Shown here: positions 35,374 to 45,485 of the stretch, piece by piece
How positions within the stretch are numbered: position 1 is the stretch's first letter
Layout of the letters: every line of letters starts with the position of its first letter
From: Roseomonas sp.
GTDB lineage: Bacteria; Pseudomonadota; Alphaproteobacteria; Acetobacterales; Acetobacteraceae
Assembly (NCBI GenBank): GCA_020249505.1
Contig: JADCFN010000015.1
Location: 1-64,000, forward strand
Reading direction: 5' to 3'
Length of the DNA: 64,000 bases
The notes under the pieces: generated by a model
What the model was told of the DNA's origin: nothing
The model's database searches: none
Seen by the model: the letters and a program-made list of their open reading frames with translations, nothing else
Program-made: the position numbers and the translations under genes

Positions 35374-36021
35374 ATGCGGCATGAGGATATTTGGCGCGCG
35401 CTGGATGCGCTCGCGGCGGAATACGGGCTCTCGGCTTCGGGGCTCGCGAAAAAGGCTGGGCTTGACCCGACAGCCTTCAACCCATCGAAGCGCATCGGCG
35501 CGGATGGCCGCGCGCGGTGGCCATCCACAGAAAGCATCGCGAAGGTGCTGGATTCGCTGGGCGCGCGCATGGATGATTTCGCGGCGCTGGTCACCGGCGC
35601 CACCGCGATTTCGCGTGGCGGGCGCGGCGTGGTCAATCGCCGCATTCCCCTGATCGGCCTCGCTCAGGCGGGGGGTGAGGGGTATTTCGATGATGGCGGT
35701 TATCCGGTGGGCGGCAGTTGGGATGAAATCTCATTGCCCGATATCGGCGACCCTAATGCCTATGCGCTGGAGATTTCCGGCGATTCCATGGAACCGGTGT
35801 TTCGCGATGGGGATGTGGTGATCGTCTCCCCCGCTGCGCCGGTACGCCGGGGGGATCGCGTTGTCGTGCGTACGCGCCGCGGTGAGGTGATGGCAAAGGA
35901 ATTGCGCCGGCATTCGGCGAAGCGGATTGATGTCGCCAGCCTCAATCCCGCGCATCCAAGCTATAGTTTCGAATTGCCGGAAATAGCCTGGGTGCACCGG
36001 ATTGTCTGGGCGAGCCAATAG
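35374..36021 (+). CDS. S24-family (CI/LexA-like) transcriptional repressor
   Basis: 215 residues: an N-terminal helix-turn-helix-like domain (residues ~5-70, with YGLSASGLAKKAGLDPTAFN) and a C-terminal LexA/S24 peptidase domain with the Ser-Lys dyad in ISGDSMEPVF and GEVMAKELRR. Such repressors inactivate themselves by RecA-stimulated cleavage. It is divergent from the phage structural block and may control it. Similar solitary S24 regulators also occur as host genes in alphaproteobacteria, so phage control is inferred from position. I do not see a canonical Ala-Gly cleavage site with certainty (AQAGG near residue 100 is a candidate). Confidence 0.85.
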   Translation: MRHEDIWRALDALAAEYGLSASGLAKKAGLDPTAFNPSKRIGADGRARWPSTESIAKVLDSLGARMDDFAALVTGATAISRGGRGVVNRRIPLIGLAQAGGEGYFDDGGYPVGGSWDEISLPDIGDPNAYALEISGDSMEPVFRDGDVVIVSPAAPVRRGDRVVVRTRRGEVMAKELRRHSAKRIDVASLNPAHPSYSFELPEIAWVHRIVWASQ

Positions 36022-36029
36022 TAGCTCCG

Positions 36030-36512
36030 TTAAGCGATGGTCTTGATCGCCAGCCCAAAGGCGCCTTGGGCGAAGCGGCGCATATTGGCGCGACGATCAG
36101 CGCTGCCGGTTTCAAGCGTGATCACGCGCTCAACCCCCGGCCCCACCACGGCGATGCAGCTATGCCCGGCCGCATCGCCATAGCGATTGCCGGTGGGGCC
36201 GGCGGCGCCGGTTTCCGCCAAGCCCCACTCCGCGCCATGATTTTCGCGCACACGCCGCGCGAGCAGCAGGGCATAGGGTTCACTCGCCGAACGCATGCCG
36301 GCCATGTCAGCTGGTGTGATGCCGAGCAGCGCCTCACGCGCTTGGGCCGTGTAGATCACGCCGCCACCCAGGAAATAGGCGGATGCGCCCGGTTCAGCGA
36401 GCAAGGCCGCCGCGATCAGCCCGCCGGTTGAGGATTCCGCCACCGCAATGCGCTGGCGCTTCGCCTTCAGGCAGGCGGCGAACGCAGAAGCTGAAACATG
36501 CAAGGCGTTCAT
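36030..36512 (-). CDS. CinA C-terminal family protein (nicotinamide-nucleotide amidohydrolase type)
   Basis: 160 residues forming only the CinA C-terminal/PncC domain, with VAESSTGGLIAAALLAEPGA, a YFLGGGVIYT segment and GAAGPTGNRYGDAAG. Family members deamidate nicotinamide mononucleotide in the pyridine-nucleotide salvage cycle. The N-terminal MoCF-like domain of full CinA is absent, which is common. It converges on the S24 repressor, and lies 12 bases after the MFS transporter gene on the same strand. Confidence 0.88.
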   Translation of the reverse strand: MNALHVSASAFAACLKAKRQRIAVAESSTGGLIAAALLAEPGASAYFLGGGVIYTAQAREALLGITPADMAGMRSASEPYALLLARRVRENHGAEWGLAETGAAGPTGNRYGDAAGHSCIAVVGPGVERVITLETGSADRRANMRRFAQGAFGLAIKTIA

Positions 36513-36524
36513 GCTGATTATCCT

Positions 36525-37739
36525 TTATCCGCCGGAGATGTGTTTCCAATAGCGATGCGTCACCGCCAGCGCCACCAGCCCGCAGCCCGCCATCAGCGCG
36601 GTGGCGATGGGCGCGCCCAGAAATTCGGCGGCGATGCCAAGGCCGATGAAGCCAATCGGCCCCATGCCGATGCAAACCGAAAGCAGGCCCAAGACGCGGC
36701 TGCGCAATTCCACCGGTGTCGCCAGATAAATCAGCGTGGGCTGCATGATGCCAAAGCCTGAGCCACCAATCCCCACAAGAATCAGCGCAAGCCCCGCGAG
36801 CCAAGGATTGGGGATCAGCGCGAAGACAATCACCATGACCATGTAGAGCGTGACACCGCCCAGATAGCAGCGACGATAAAGCGCCGGCCCAATGAAGAGC
36901 GTAATCAGTACGGCACCGAGCAGCGAGCCCACGCCATCCATGCTGGCCAGCACGCCAACGCCTTCCGGTCCCAGCGCCAATTGATCCTTGCCAATTACCG
37001 GAATCATGCTGGTGAAGGGCCAACCGAATAGGTTGTAGATCAGCGTGATCATCAGCGTGCCGCTCAGCCGCTTATCGGCGCGCACAGCGGCGAGCCCTTC
37101 CGCAATGCGCGCCAGCACAGGTGCGGGACGACTTGCGGTGACGCGTGGCGTTGCGGGCAGCAACAGGGCCGCAATCAGTGCCGGCAGATACAGCAAGGTT
37201 GCCAGCACGAAAGTGCCATCAAGCCCAAGCAGCGCCAGCAACACGCCACCCAGCGTTGGCCCCAGCATGCGGCTGGCATTGCTGGTGCCCACGTCAATGG
37301 ACATGGCCGCACCCATGCGCGCCGGCCCCACCACGGCGCCAATCATGGCGCGGCGCACCGGATTATCCGCCGCCCAACCAACGCCATTGATGAAGGCCGC
37401 CACCGCCAAATGCCAAACGGCAATCAGCCCCAGTAAAGCGAGCAGCGCAATCACGGCCGAGGCCAGGATTTGCATCACCAGGATCAGGATTTGCACGCGG
37501 CGCAGATCCATCCGCTCAGCCGCCGCGCCTAAAAACGCGCCAAACAACCCCATGGGCAAAAGCCGCAGCATGGTCAGCATCGCAACAATAAAGGCCGAAC
37601 CGGTGGCGTTATAGGCGAAGACACCCACCGCCAGCATTTCCAGCCAGCGCACCACAAAAATCGAAAACCCCACCATCCAGAGCCGACGAAAGTCACGCTC
37701 CTGAAACAGGCTTCGCCAATGGGTTTCGGTCAGCGCCAC
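36525..37739 (-). CDS. MFS transporter, EntS/MFS_3-like
   Basis: 404 residues with about twelve hydrophobic helices and the MFS layout (WMVGFSIFVVRWLEMLAVGV at the start; the helix 2-3 loop FLGAAAERMDLRRVQ). The closest resemblance is to the DHA3/EntS group of proton-coupled exporters; the substrate cannot be told. The upstream boundary is a strong hairpin at 37760-37788. Confidence 0.82.
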   Translation of the reverse strand: MALTETHWRSLFQERDFRRLWMVGFSIFVVRWLEMLAVGVFAYNATGSAFIVAMLTMLRLLPMGLFGAFLGAAAERMDLRRVQILILVMQILASAVIALLALLGLIAVWHLAVAAFINGVGWAADNPVRRAMIGAVVGPARMGAAMSIDVGTSNASRMLGPTLGGVLLALLGLDGTFVLATLLYLPALIAALLLPATPRVTASRPAPVLARIAEGLAAVRADKRLSGTLMITLIYNLFGWPFTSMIPVIGKDQLALGPEGVGVLASMDGVGSLLGAVLITLFIGPALYRRCYLGGVTLYMVMVIVFALIPNPWLAGLALILVGIGGSGFGIMQPTLIYLATPVELRSRVLGLLSVCIGMGPIGFIGLGIAAEFLGAPIATALMAGCGLVALAVTHRYWKHISGG

Positions 37740-37759
37740 GGCGCCCTACGCATGATGCA

Positions 37760-37788
37760 AGGCCGGTCAGGAAAAACCTGACCGGCCT
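37760..37788. terminator. Strong hairpin between gabD-like gene and MFS gene
   Basis: Perfect 12-base stem AGGCCGGTCAGG / CCTGACCGGCCT around a five-A loop, six bases after the dehydrogenase stop. The stem is terminator-strength but lacks a downstream T-run on either strand, so it may act as an mRNA 3'-end stabiliser or Rho-linked barrier. Confidence 0.6.
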
Positions 37789-37794
37789 GCAATG

Positions 37795-39231
37795 TCACAA
37801 GCCAGCCTGGGAGACGAATTTGGTGTTGAGATAGGCCTCAATCGCCTCAAGCCCGCCTTCGGAGCCATAGCCGGAATCCTTGATGCCGCCGAAGGGCACT
37901 TCCGGCAGCGCAAGACCAAGGTGATTGATCGTCATCATGCCGCTTTCAACGCGCGCCGCGACCGCATTGGCAGTCTTGGCGGAACGGGTGAAGGCGTAGG
38001 AAGCCAGGCCATAGGGCAGGCGATTGGCTTCTTCCACCACCTCATCCAAATCCTTGAAGCGGGAGATCATAGCCATGGGGCCGAAGGGTTCCTCATTCAT
38101 CGCCCGCGCATCCTTGGGCACATCGGTCATGACCGTGGGCTCATAGAAATAGCCTTTATTGCCGATGCGCTTACCGCCGGTATGCACCTTGCCGCCCTTG
38201 GATTGCGCGTCCTGCACCATCATCTCAACCCAAGGCACGCGGCGATCATGCGCAAGCGGTCCCATATTGGTATCCGCCGCCATGCCATCGCCCACCTTCA
38301 GGGTCTTGGCGTGGGCTACGAATTTTTCGACGAAGCCATCATAAAGTTCTTCCTGCACCAGGAAGCGGGTCGGGCTCACGCAGACCTGGCCGGCATTGCG
38401 GAACTTGGCGAAGGCGAGCGTCTTAGCCGCCAGATCAAGATCGGCGTCATTGAAGACAATGGCTGGCGCATGGCCGCCCAATTCCATCGTCACGCGCTTC
38501 ATGTGCTGGCCCGCGAGTGCAGCCAATTGCTTGCCGACCGGGGTGGAGCCCGTGAAGGTAACCTTCCGGATGATCGGATGCGCGATCAGATAAGATGAAA
38601 TCTCTGCCGGCACGCCATAGACCAGATTGGCGACACCTGCCGGCAACCCGGCATCAATGAAGGCGCGGATCAATTCCGCGGGCGAAGCGGGGGTTTCTTC
38701 CGGCGCCTTCACAATGATGGAACAGCCCGTGGCAACGGCGGCGGAGAGTTTCCGCACCACCTGATTGATCGGGAAATTCCACGGCGTGAAGGCAGCAACA
38801 GGGCCAATTGGTTCCTTCACCACAAGCTGATAGATGCCCTCGGCGCGCGCGGGCACCACGCGGCCATAGGCGCGGCGGGCTTCTTCGGCGAACCAATCAA
38901 TAATGTCGGCGGCTGCCATGATTTCCATCTTGGATTCGCCAAGCGGCTTGCCCTGTTCCAGCGTCATCAGCCGCGCAATCTCGTCAGCGCGGGCGCGCAC
39001 CAGATCAGCCGCCTTGCGCATCAGTTTTGCGCGTTCATAGGCCGAGACCTTCTTCCAGACCGCAAAGCCTTTCTCGGCAGCGGCAAGCGCCTCATCCAGA
39101 TCGGGCTTTTCCGCATGGGCGACGGTGCCGATCACTTCCTCATTGGCCGGGTTCAGCACATTGATGGTCTTGCCACTGCGCGCGGCGCGCCATTCGCCAT
39201 TCACGTGTAATTGGACATTGGGGTAGGTCAT
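37795..39231 (-). CDS. gabD: NAD(P)-dependent succinate-semialdehyde dehydrogenase family
   Basis: A 478-residue aldehyde dehydrogenase. The start is [12 protein letters not shown] at 39231, preceded by CGGAGGAAG. Active-site elements are PWNFPINQV, the general base Glu250 in TMELGGHAP and nucleophile Cys284 in [12 protein letters not shown]. The overall pattern fits succinate-semialdehyde dehydrogenases that feed 4-aminobutyrate-derived carbon into succinate. Related semialdehyde substrates are possible because no gabT neighbour is present. It stands alone between the NeuD-like gene and a hairpin. Confidence 0.85.
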   Translation of the reverse strand: MTYPNVQLHVNGEWRAARSGKTINVLNPANEEVIGTVAHAEKPDLDEALAAAEKGFAVWKKVSAYERAKLMRKAADLVRARADEIARLMTLEQGKPLGESKMEIMAAADIIDWFAEEARRAYGRVVPARAEGIYQLVVKEPIGPVAAFTPWNFPINQVVRKLSAAVATGCSIIVKAPEETPASPAELIRAFIDAGLPAGVANLVYGVPAEISSYLIAHPIIRKVTFTGSTPVGKQLAALAGQHMKRVTMELGGHAPAIVFNDADLDLAAKTLAFAKFRNAGQVCVSPTRFLVQEELYDGFVEKFVAHAKTLKVGDGMAADTNMGPLAHDRRVPWVEMMVQDAQSKGGKVHTGGKRIGNKGYFYEPTVMTDVPKDARAMNEEPFGPMAMISRFKDLDEVVEEANRLPYGLASYAFTRSAKTANAVAARVESGMMTINHLGLALPEVPFGGIKDSGYGSEGGLEAIEAYLNTKFVSQAGL

Positions 39232-39329
39232 GCGGGCTTCCTCCGGCATTCATTGTTTGATGCGGTAACCTGATCCATTTTGGCGGATCGCGCCATAGCC
39301 GTTTTGGGGGGCGCTGCGTTGCGCCGATG

Positions 39330-39956
39330 CTAAATCGGCCTGGCCGGTACGCCCGCCACCCGCGCGCCAGGGGGGATATCTTCGACCACCGCCGCACCAG
39401 CGGCAATCACCGCGCCGGCGCCAATGAAGACACCTGGGCGAAGCACCGCGCCCGCGCCAATCAAGGCACGCGCGCCAATGCGTACCCCACCGGCCAGAAC
39501 TGCGCCGGGGCCGATATGCGCGGCTTCTTCCACCACGCAATCATGTTCCACAATCGCGCCGGTATTGATGAGGGCGAGTGCGCCAATCTCGGCCTCAGGC
39601 CCGATCACGGCGCGGGCGAGGATGGCGGCGCCCTCCCCGATCCTTGCGCCATGGCCGATTAGGGCAGTGGGGTGGATCAGGCTTGGCAGAGCAAAGCCCG
39701 CGGCGCGAAGGCGACCCGCCGCAGCAAGGCGCTGCGCATTATTGCCGACCGAAGGGTGTGCCAGCGTGATGCCTTGGCCGGCCAGTCCTGCAAGCAGGCT
39801 TTCATCCCCCAGCACCGGCAGGCCCAGCACCTGGCTTGCCTTGGGTGCGGCATCCACAAAGCCGACAATTTCGAACCCGCCATGCGACAGCAGCAGATCA
39901 GCCATCGCCTTGCCATGCCCCCCCGCCCCCAGCAGCAGGATGCGCGCGCGGGTCAT
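39330..39956 (-). CDS. NeuD-like sugar O-acyltransferase (left-handed beta-helix)
   Basis: 208 residues: an N-terminal Rossmann-like PglD/NeuD domain (RILLLGAGGHGKAMADLLLS) then hexapeptide repeats (IGEGAAILARAVIGPEAEIG; IGAGAVLRPGVFIGAGAVIA) ending AGVPARPI. Members acetylate sugar nucleotides for surface polysaccharide or glycan modification. The start at 39956 overlaps the lipoprotein stop as ATGA; the longer reading from 40142 is inside that gene. No other polysaccharide genes adjoin, so the substrate is open. Confidence 0.85.
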   Translation of the reverse strand: MTRARILLLGAGGHGKAMADLLLSHGGFEIVGFVDAAPKASQVLGLPVLGDESLLAGLAGQGITLAHPSVGNNAQRLAAAGRLRAAGFALPSLIHPTALIGHGARIGEGAAILARAVIGPEAEIGALALINTGAIVEHDCVVEEAAHIGPGAVLAGGVRIGARALIGAGAVLRPGVFIGAGAVIAAGAAVVEDIPPGARVAGVPARPI

Positions 39957-40924
39957 TGCGCAGGCTCGGGCCTGGGAAGTGCTGCGGCGCGGGGCGGCAG
40001 GGCAAGGCCACCGGGCGCGGCATTGGGCTGCTGGGGACGCTGGCCGGAAGCTTCGCGCGCGGGCATGCCACCAGCATTTTCGATGACGCGCTGCACCCCG
40101 CCGGCTGCCTCGGCCGCCGCAGCAAAGGCGATATCGCCCCAATGCCGGTCCAAAAGCCCGGCCGGGATTTCATTCATTTGCAGCACGCGGCCCAAATCCT
40201 GCCCATCACGGCGAGAGACAATCCAAAGGATTTCCACCCTTTGCATGCCGCGCCCCGTTGATACGACATTGACGCGCCCATCGGCAGCGAAGCCCGCGCC
40301 ATCCGCGACATCCTGGGCCAGGATTCCTTGATCGCCCAAGGCTTCGCGCATCCGCGCCGTCAGGCTTTCATTGCCATCGCCTGGGGCGCCGCGCACCGGC
40401 AGCAGATAGACCCTTGGCGGGCCAGCTGACGTCAGGGCCGAGGGGGCCGTGGATTTGCGTGCGGCTTCGGCCCTGAGCAGCAAATCCGCCCCGCGGCGCG
40501 CGGCATCATTGGCGACATCGGCCAAAAGCGCGGCATTCGGGCGCGACCAATCGCGCGCCGGGATGGCGCTGCCCTCGGCCACGCCTTGCGGGGCGCCATC
40601 GGGGTCGAACAGGGCGTAGCGGGGCACCACGCGGTTGCCTTCCAGGCGCATATCCACGGCCAGGCGCCAATCGAGCGGCAGCGGGTCTTCCGCCACGGCC
40701 GGCACTTCCCGCTTGAGCAGGGCCTGGGCAATGGCGCGGGCGAGGGCCTCCGATTCGGTGCCGGTGAGCATCGCGGCATCAGGGGTTGGTACCGCCACGC
40801 GATAGGGGGGCGGGACCGCGAGCCGGCCAGCCATGCCGCCGGGATTACCGCGAAAGGGTTGCGGCAAATCGCCACAGGCGGCGAGCGCCAGTAGCGCCAA
40901 AACGGCAAGAAAGCGCCGCTTCAT
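39953..40924 (-). CDS. Predicted lipoprotein, function unknown
   Basis: 323 residues with a lipoprotein signal MKRRFLAVLALLALAACG; the lipobox Cys is residue 17. The mature part has two similar alpha/beta-looking regions (AMLTGTESEALARAIAQALL; NESLTARMREALGDQGILAQ) and a Pro-rich C-terminus. I do not recognise a named family. It is coupled to the NeuD-like gene downstream and possibly to a 22-codon ORF upstream. Confidence 0.75.
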   Translation of the reverse strand: MKRRFLAVLALLALAACGDLPQPFRGNPGGMAGRLAVPPPYRVAVPTPDAAMLTGTESEALARAIAQALLKREVPAVAEDPLPLDWRLAVDMRLEGNRVVPRYALFDPDGAPQGVAEGSAIPARDWSRPNAALLADVANDAARRGADLLLRAEAARKSTAPSALTSAGPPRVYLLPVRGAPGDGNESLTARMREALGDQGILAQDVADGAGFAADGRVNVVSTGRGMQRVEILWIVSRRDGQDLGRVLQMNEIPAGLLDRHWGDIAFAAAAEAAGGVQRVIENAGGMPAREASGQRPQQPNAAPGGLALPPRAAALPRPEPAQ

Positions 40925-40989
40925 AGCATGACGCAGGTGGCAAGCAGCGTCAGGAAGCTGAGGACCAGGAACATCATGAGGTAGGGCAT
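40921..40989 (-). CDS. Tiny hydrophobic ORF overlapping the lipoprotein start
   Basis: A 22-codon frame, MPYLMMFLVLSFLTLLATCV followed by two residues, whose TGA overlaps the lipoprotein ATG. It would be a single membrane-spanning peptide. No ribosome-binding site is clear. It could be a translational coupler or chance; the reading frame stays open upstream for some 20 codons without another ATG. Confidence 0.3.
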   Translation of the reverse strand: MPYLMMFLVLSFLTLLATCVML

Positions 40990-41103
40990 GACCCTTTCAT
41001 GCCATGGCCGGCCCCAAGCGGGAAGATCAGGGCCGATTTCCCCGGGGCGTTTTATGTTCTAATCAGGCCGTAGACCTCATTTCCGCATTGGCCTTCGCTT
41101 CAC

Positions 41104-43710
41104 ATGAACAATACCCCTGCAGCGGCCGAGAAAGCCGCGCCGCGTTATGATTTCAACCGTGCCGAGCCGCGCTGGCAGCAGGCTTGGCAGGACCGCGCCT
41201 GTTTTGTGGTGCCCGATGTGCCGCCTGAAGGCGCGCGGAAATACTATGTGCTGGAGATGTTCCCCTACCCCAGCGGCAAGATTCATATGGGCCATGTGCG
41301 CAATTACACGCTGGGCGATGTGGTGGCGCGCTACAAGCGCGCGCGGGGGCATTTGGTGATGCACCCCATGGGCTGGGATGCCTTTGGCTTGCCGGCGGAA
41401 AACGCAGCGCGCGAACGTGGCATCCATCCCGCCAAATGGACCTATGACAATATTGCCAATATGCGCGCGGAATTGCAGCGCATGGGGCTTTCGCTTGATT
41501 GGGCGCGGGAATTCGCGACCTGCGATGTGGAATATTACGGGCGGCAGCAGAAATTATTGCTGGATTTCTGGCGCGCGGGGTTGGTCGAGCGCAAGGAAAG
41601 CTGGGTGAATTGGGACCCGGTGGATGGCACGGTACTCGCCAATGAGCAGGTGATTGATGGGCGCGGCTGGCGGTCTGGTGCGCTGGTTGAGAAAAAGCAG
41701 CTTAGCCAATGGTTCCTGAGCATCACGAAATTCGCGCCTGATCTGCTGGAAGCGCTTGGCGGGCTGGATCGCTGGCCGGAACGCGTCAAGCTGATGCAAT
41801 CCAATTGGATCGGGCGGAGCGAAGGGGCGCGGGTGAGGTTTGCGTTAACACAGACTGCGGGCGACCTTTCAGAGATTGAAGTTTTTACCACGCGCCCGGA
41901 TACCTTGTTCGGCATGTCATTCCTGGCTGTGGCGGCAGAGCATCCCTTGGCCGCTGCCGCTGGCACGCGTGATGCCAAAGCCGCCGAATTCATCGCCGAA
42001 TGTCGCCGTATGGGCACCTCGGAAGCCGCGATCGAACAGGCGGAAAAGCGCGGTTTTGATACGGGCTTTCGCGTGAAGCATCCCTTCAATGGACAGGAAT
42101 ACCCAGTTTGGATCGCGAATTTCGTGCTGATGGAATATGGTACGGGGGCGATTTTCGGCTGCCCCGCGCATGATCAGCGCGATCTGGATTTCGCGCGCAA
42201 ATACGGGCTTTCCGTGACGCCGGTGGTGCTACCGCAAGGTGCGGATGCCGCCACCTTCAGCGTTGGCGATGTCGCGCATACCGAAGATGGGGTCGCGTAT
42301 AATTCCGGTTTCCTGGATGGGCTTGGTGTCCCGGCCGCGAAACGCCGCGTGATTGATGAATTGGAAAAGCTTGGCGCCGGCCAGGGCATTGTGAATTGGC
42401 GTCTGCGCGATTGGGGCGTTTCGCGCCAGCGCTATTGGGGCTGTCCCATTCCCTTCATCCATTGCGATGATTGCGGCGTGGTGCCGGTGCCGGATGATCA
42501 GCTACCAGTGCGACTGCCCGATGATGTGGATTTCGCCAAGCCCGGCAACCCCTTGGACAATCACCCAAGTTGGAAGCATGTGGCCTGCCCGAAATGCAGC
42601 AAGCCCGCGCGGCGGGAGACCGATACCTGCGATACTTTCGTGGATTCATCTTGGTATTACGCGCGCTTCTGCTCACCGCGCGCGGCGGAACCGGTGATCA
42701 AGGGCGCCGTGGATGGCTGGTTGCCGGTGGATCAATATATCGGTGGCATTGAACATGCGATTTTGCATCTGCTCTATTCACGCTTCTTCTCCCGCGCCAT
42801 GAAGGAAGCTGGGCATCTTTCCGTGGATGAACCCTTCGCTGGGCTTTTCACGCAAGGCATGGTCCAGCATGAAAGCTACAAGGGCGCCGATGGCCGCTGG
42901 CTTTATCCGGAGGAAGTGGAATTCGCGGTTGCGGCGGATGGCACGCGCAGCGCGACCGTGAAGGGCAGCACAGAAGCGGTGACGATTGGCCGGGTTGAGG
43001 CCATGTCCAAATCCAAGCGCAATACGGTGGACCCTGGCGCGATCATCGCGAAATACGGCGCCGATACCGCGCGCTGGTTCATCCTTTCCGACAATCCACC
43101 CGAACGCGATATGGAATGGACGGAAGCCGGCGTGGCTGGTGCCTATCGCTTCACGCAGCGCGTGTTTCGGATTGTGGAAGCGGCCCTTCCTACCCTGCCG
43201 CCGGCAGGCACTGCGCCAGAGGAAACCGGCAAGGCGTTACGGCGCGCCACACATCGCGCCATTGCGACGGTGACTGAGGCTTTGGAGACCTTCGCCTTTA
43301 ATGTCGCGGTCGCCCGGCTTTATGAATTCGCCAATGCGATTGAAGCGGCGAAGGATGCGCCAGGTGGGGCAAAGCGCGAAGCGCTTGAGATGCTGGCACG
43401 ACTTTCCGCGCCAATGATGCCGCATCTGGCAGAGGAGGTTTGGTCCCTGCTGCGGCCCGACGATGCGGCGCTGGTCGCCGAACTCCCCTGGCCGGAAGCT
43501 GATGCCGCGCTACTCGTGGCCGAAAGCGTGACCCTTGCCGTGCAGGTTTTGGGCAAGCTTCGTTCGACCATCGAAGTGCCGGTGGGCGCCAGCGAGGAAG
43601 CGATTTTCGCCGCGGCCGAGGCTGAGGAAAACGTGCAACGCGCGCTTGCTGGCAAGCCGATCAAAAAGCGCATTTATGTACCCGGGAGGGTGGTAAATTT
43701 TGTCATCTAG
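41104..43710 (+). CDS. leuS: Leucyl-tRNA synthetase
   Basis: An 868-residue class I synthetase. The HIGH motif reads HMGHVRN (from residue 61) and KMSKS reads AMSKSKRN (Met634). The CP1 editing domain ([20 protein letters not shown]) and a [20 protein letters not shown] zinc-like region are present, and so is the C-terminal anticodon-binding half. Length is normal. It leads a leuS-lptE-holA operon common in alphaproteobacteria, with lptE overlapping its end by 11 bases. Confidence 0.98.
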   Translation: MNNTPAAAEKAAPRYDFNRAEPRWQQAWQDRACFVVPDVPPEGARKYYVLEMFPYPSGKIHMGHVRNYTLGDVVARYKRARGHLVMHPMGWDAFGLPAENAARERGIHPAKWTYDNIANMRAELQRMGLSLDWAREFATCDVEYYGRQQKLLLDFWRAGLVERKESWVNWDPVDGTVLANEQVIDGRGWRSGALVEKKQLSQWFLSITKFAPDLLEALGGLDRWPERVKLMQSNWIGRSEGARVRFALTQTAGDLSEIEVFTTRPDTLFGMSFLAVAAEHPLAAAAGTRDAKAAEFIAECRRMGTSEAAIEQAEKRGFDTGFRVKHPFNGQEYPVWIANFVLMEYGTGAIFGCPAHDQRDLDFARKYGLSVTPVVLPQGADAATFSVGDVAHTEDGVAYNSGFLDGLGVPAAKRRVIDELEKLGAGQGIVNWRLRDWGVSRQRYWGCPIPFIHCDDCGVVPVPDDQLPVRLPDDVDFAKPGNPLDNHPSWKHVACPKCSKPARRETDTCDTFVDSSWYYARFCSPRAAEPVIKGAVDGWLPVDQYIGGIEHAILHLLYSRFFSRAMKEAGHLSVDEPFAGLFTQGMVQHESYKGADGRWLYPEEVEFAVAADGTRSATVKGSTEAVTIGRVEAMSKSKRNTVDPGAIIAKYGADTARWFILSDNPPERDMEWTEAGVAGAYRFTQRVFRIVEAALPTLPPAGTAPEETGKALRRATHRAIATVTEALETFAFNVAVARLYEFANAIEAAKDAPGGAKREALEMLARLSAPMMPHLAEEVWSLLRPDDAALVAELPWPEADAALLVAESVTLAVQVLGKLRSTIEVPVGASEEAIFAAAEAEENVQRALAGKPIKKRIYVPGRVVNFVI

Positions 43711-44236
43711 GCGCGCCCTCATCGCGCTTGGCCTGCCGCTGGTGGCGGCTGGCTGCGGCTTTCGCCCCATCTATGGCCAGCGTGGCGGGCAAGAGGATGC
43801 GCAAGTCGCGGCATCACTGGCCGCGGTAAAAATAGGGCTCATCACCGAACGCCAGGGACAATTGCTGCGGAGACGCTTGGAAGAGGGCTTGGCCCCCAAA
43901 GGCCGAGAGGGCGTGCCGCCTAAATATGATCTACGCGTCGGGCTTGGCTATGGGGTCGAACTTCAGGGCTTTCGCCGCGACGGCTTTCCAAGCCGGGTGC
44001 GTTTCAATGCCACTGCGACTTGGCTCCTGTTTGATGTTGGCACACCGCCGCGCGAAATCACGCGCGGTTCCGAACGCGCCTCTGATGCCTATGACATACC
44101 GGAAAACCAATTCTTTGCTGCGGACGTGGCCCGGGACACCATGGAGCGCCAATTGATCGAGCAATTGGCGCGACAGATCCTGGAAAGGCTCGCCATGCAT
44201 TTCCGCACCGCATCCCAAGGCGCGGCGCCGGCCTGA
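43700..44236 (+). CDS. lptE: LPS-assembly lipoprotein LptE
   Basis: 178 residues from a TTG codon at 43700, with GGGAGGG ~9 bases upstream inside the leuS end. The leader [20 protein letters not shown] gives lipobox Cys19 followed by the GFRPIYG motif typical of alphaproteobacterial LptE. It plugs the LptD barrel for LPS insertion in the outer membrane. Position between leuS and holA supports the call. No ATG fits a lipoprotein leader, so TTG is the likely start. Confidence 0.9.
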   Translation: MSSRRALIALGLPLVAAGCGFRPIYGQRGGQEDAQVAASLAAVKIGLITERQGQLLRRRLEEGLAPKGREGVPPKYDLRVGLGYGVELQGFRRDGFPSRVRFNATATWLLFDVGTPPREITRGSERASDAYDIPENQFFAADVARDTMERQLIEQLARQILERLAMHFRTASQGAAPA

Positions 44237-44238
44237 CC

Positions 44239-45264
44239 ATGGCCAAGATTGATGCGCGGCGCATTGTTGGTTTCCTGGCCGATCCACCGGCAACCACGCG
44301 GGTTGTGCTGATTTATGGCGATGATCTGGGGCTGGTGCGCGAAAGGGCGGACCAGCTGATGCGCGCCGTGGTGGGTGATGATCCCTTTGGCCTGGTGGAT
44401 CTGCCACGCGAAGCCGCCAGCCGCGATGTTGGGCTATTGGCCGGTGAGGCCGCGCAATCTGCCTTGACTGGCGGGCGGCGCCTCGTGCGGGTGCGCGATG
44501 CAACCGATGGCCTGGCCAATGCAGCCAAGGCGGCGCTGGCGGGTCCAGGCCCTGGGCTTGTTCTGTTGGAAGCGGGCGCGCTGGCCGGCAATAAGGGCCT
44601 TCGCCCTGCTTTGGAACGCGCCAATGACGCAGCAGCGGTGATTGCCTGCTACCCCGAAACCGGCGCCGAACTGGAAGCAAGCCTTGGGCGCATGTTGAAG
44701 GAACGCGGTGTCGCGGCGGATGTCAGCGCGCTATCGTTCATGGCAGCGCGGCTTGGCGAAAACCGCCTGCAAATACGTCAGGAAGTTGAGAAACTGGCGC
44801 TTTATGTCGGCCCCGCCAAGCGCGTGACGGAAGAAGACGCCATCGCCTGCATCGCTGAGGGCTCAACGCTTGATCTTGACCAGGCGCTGCTGGCGGCAAC
44901 CGCGGGCGATGCGGCGCTCACGGATCGTTCCCTGGATCAGGCTTTCGCCGAAGGCGCGGCGGCAGTGCAGGTGGTGCGTGCGGCGCTTCGGCATGTGCAG
45001 CGCTTGCATCTGGCAGCGCTTGCGGTGGCGAAGGGTTCAAGCCCTGGCGATGCGCTGTCTTCCCTGCGGCCACCGGTGTTTTTCAAAAGCCGCCCGGCTT
45101 TTGAAAGAGCATTGCGCCTATGGCCCGCGCCGGCTTTGGCCGCGGCTGGTGATGCGCTGCTGGAAGCCGAACGCCAAACCAAGACGACGGGCATGCCGGA
45201 TCAGGCGATTGCGCGCGCTGCGGTGATGGCGCTGGCGCGGGAGGCAGTGCTGCGGCGGCGTTAG
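44239..45264 (+). CDS. holA: DNA polymerase III subunit delta
   Basis: 341 residues matching HolA: RVVLIYGDDLGLVRERADQL, FMAARLGENRLQIRQEVEKL and LALYVGPAKRVTEEDA. It is the clamp-loader subunit that opens the beta ring. It starts two bases after the lptE stop and ends the leuS operon. No hairpin terminator is evident downstream. Confidence 0.95.
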   Translation: MAKIDARRIVGFLADPPATTRVVLIYGDDLGLVRERADQLMRAVVGDDPFGLVDLPREAASRDVGLLAGEAAQSALTGGRRLVRVRDATDGLANAAKAALAGPGPGLVLLEAGALAGNKGLRPALERANDAAAVIACYPETGAELEASLGRMLKERGVAADVSALSFMAARLGENRLQIRQEVEKLALYVGPAKRVTEEDAIACIAEGSTLDLDQALLAATAGDAALTDRSLDQAFAEGAAAVQVVRAALRHVQRLHLAALAVAKGSSPGDALSSLRPPVFFKSRPAFERALRLWPAPALAAAGDALLEAERQTKTTGMPDQAIARAAVMALAREAVLRRR

Positions 45265-45351
45265 AACGGCTGTGTTCTTGCGGCATCCAGATTACTGAAA
45301 CGGGGCGGTAGCTGACGCGAACTGTTTGCTGGGCAGACGAAGCCGATACGG

Positions 45352-45485
45352 ATGCGCCCCTATTGCGAAGACTTCCGTGAGCGTAACGTTCATCCGCGCT
45401 CGCCGCCGCAGGGCTGGACGATGCAGCGCTGCTGGCGAACCCGCGCCTTACCTTGCGCCTTCGCATAGAGGGCGAGGCAAGCACA
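45352..45485 (+). pseudogene. IS630-type transposase N-terminal remnant
   Basis: MRPYCEDFRERNV at 45352 resembles the opening of IS630-family transposases (MRPYSxDLRERVV). After a short stretch the similarity continues in another frame from 45411 as GLDDAALLANPRLTLRLRIE then GEAST, matching the family's LDEAALLAHPxLTL region. An internal deletion plus frameshift would explain this. The rest of 45265-45660 is GC-rich with no credible gene. Confidence 0.45.

Noticed and set aside
21094-36030. Integrated prophage with att sites
   Set aside because: No integrase, excisionase, tRNA target or matching direct repeats were found at the ends next to bpt and the S24/cinA genes.
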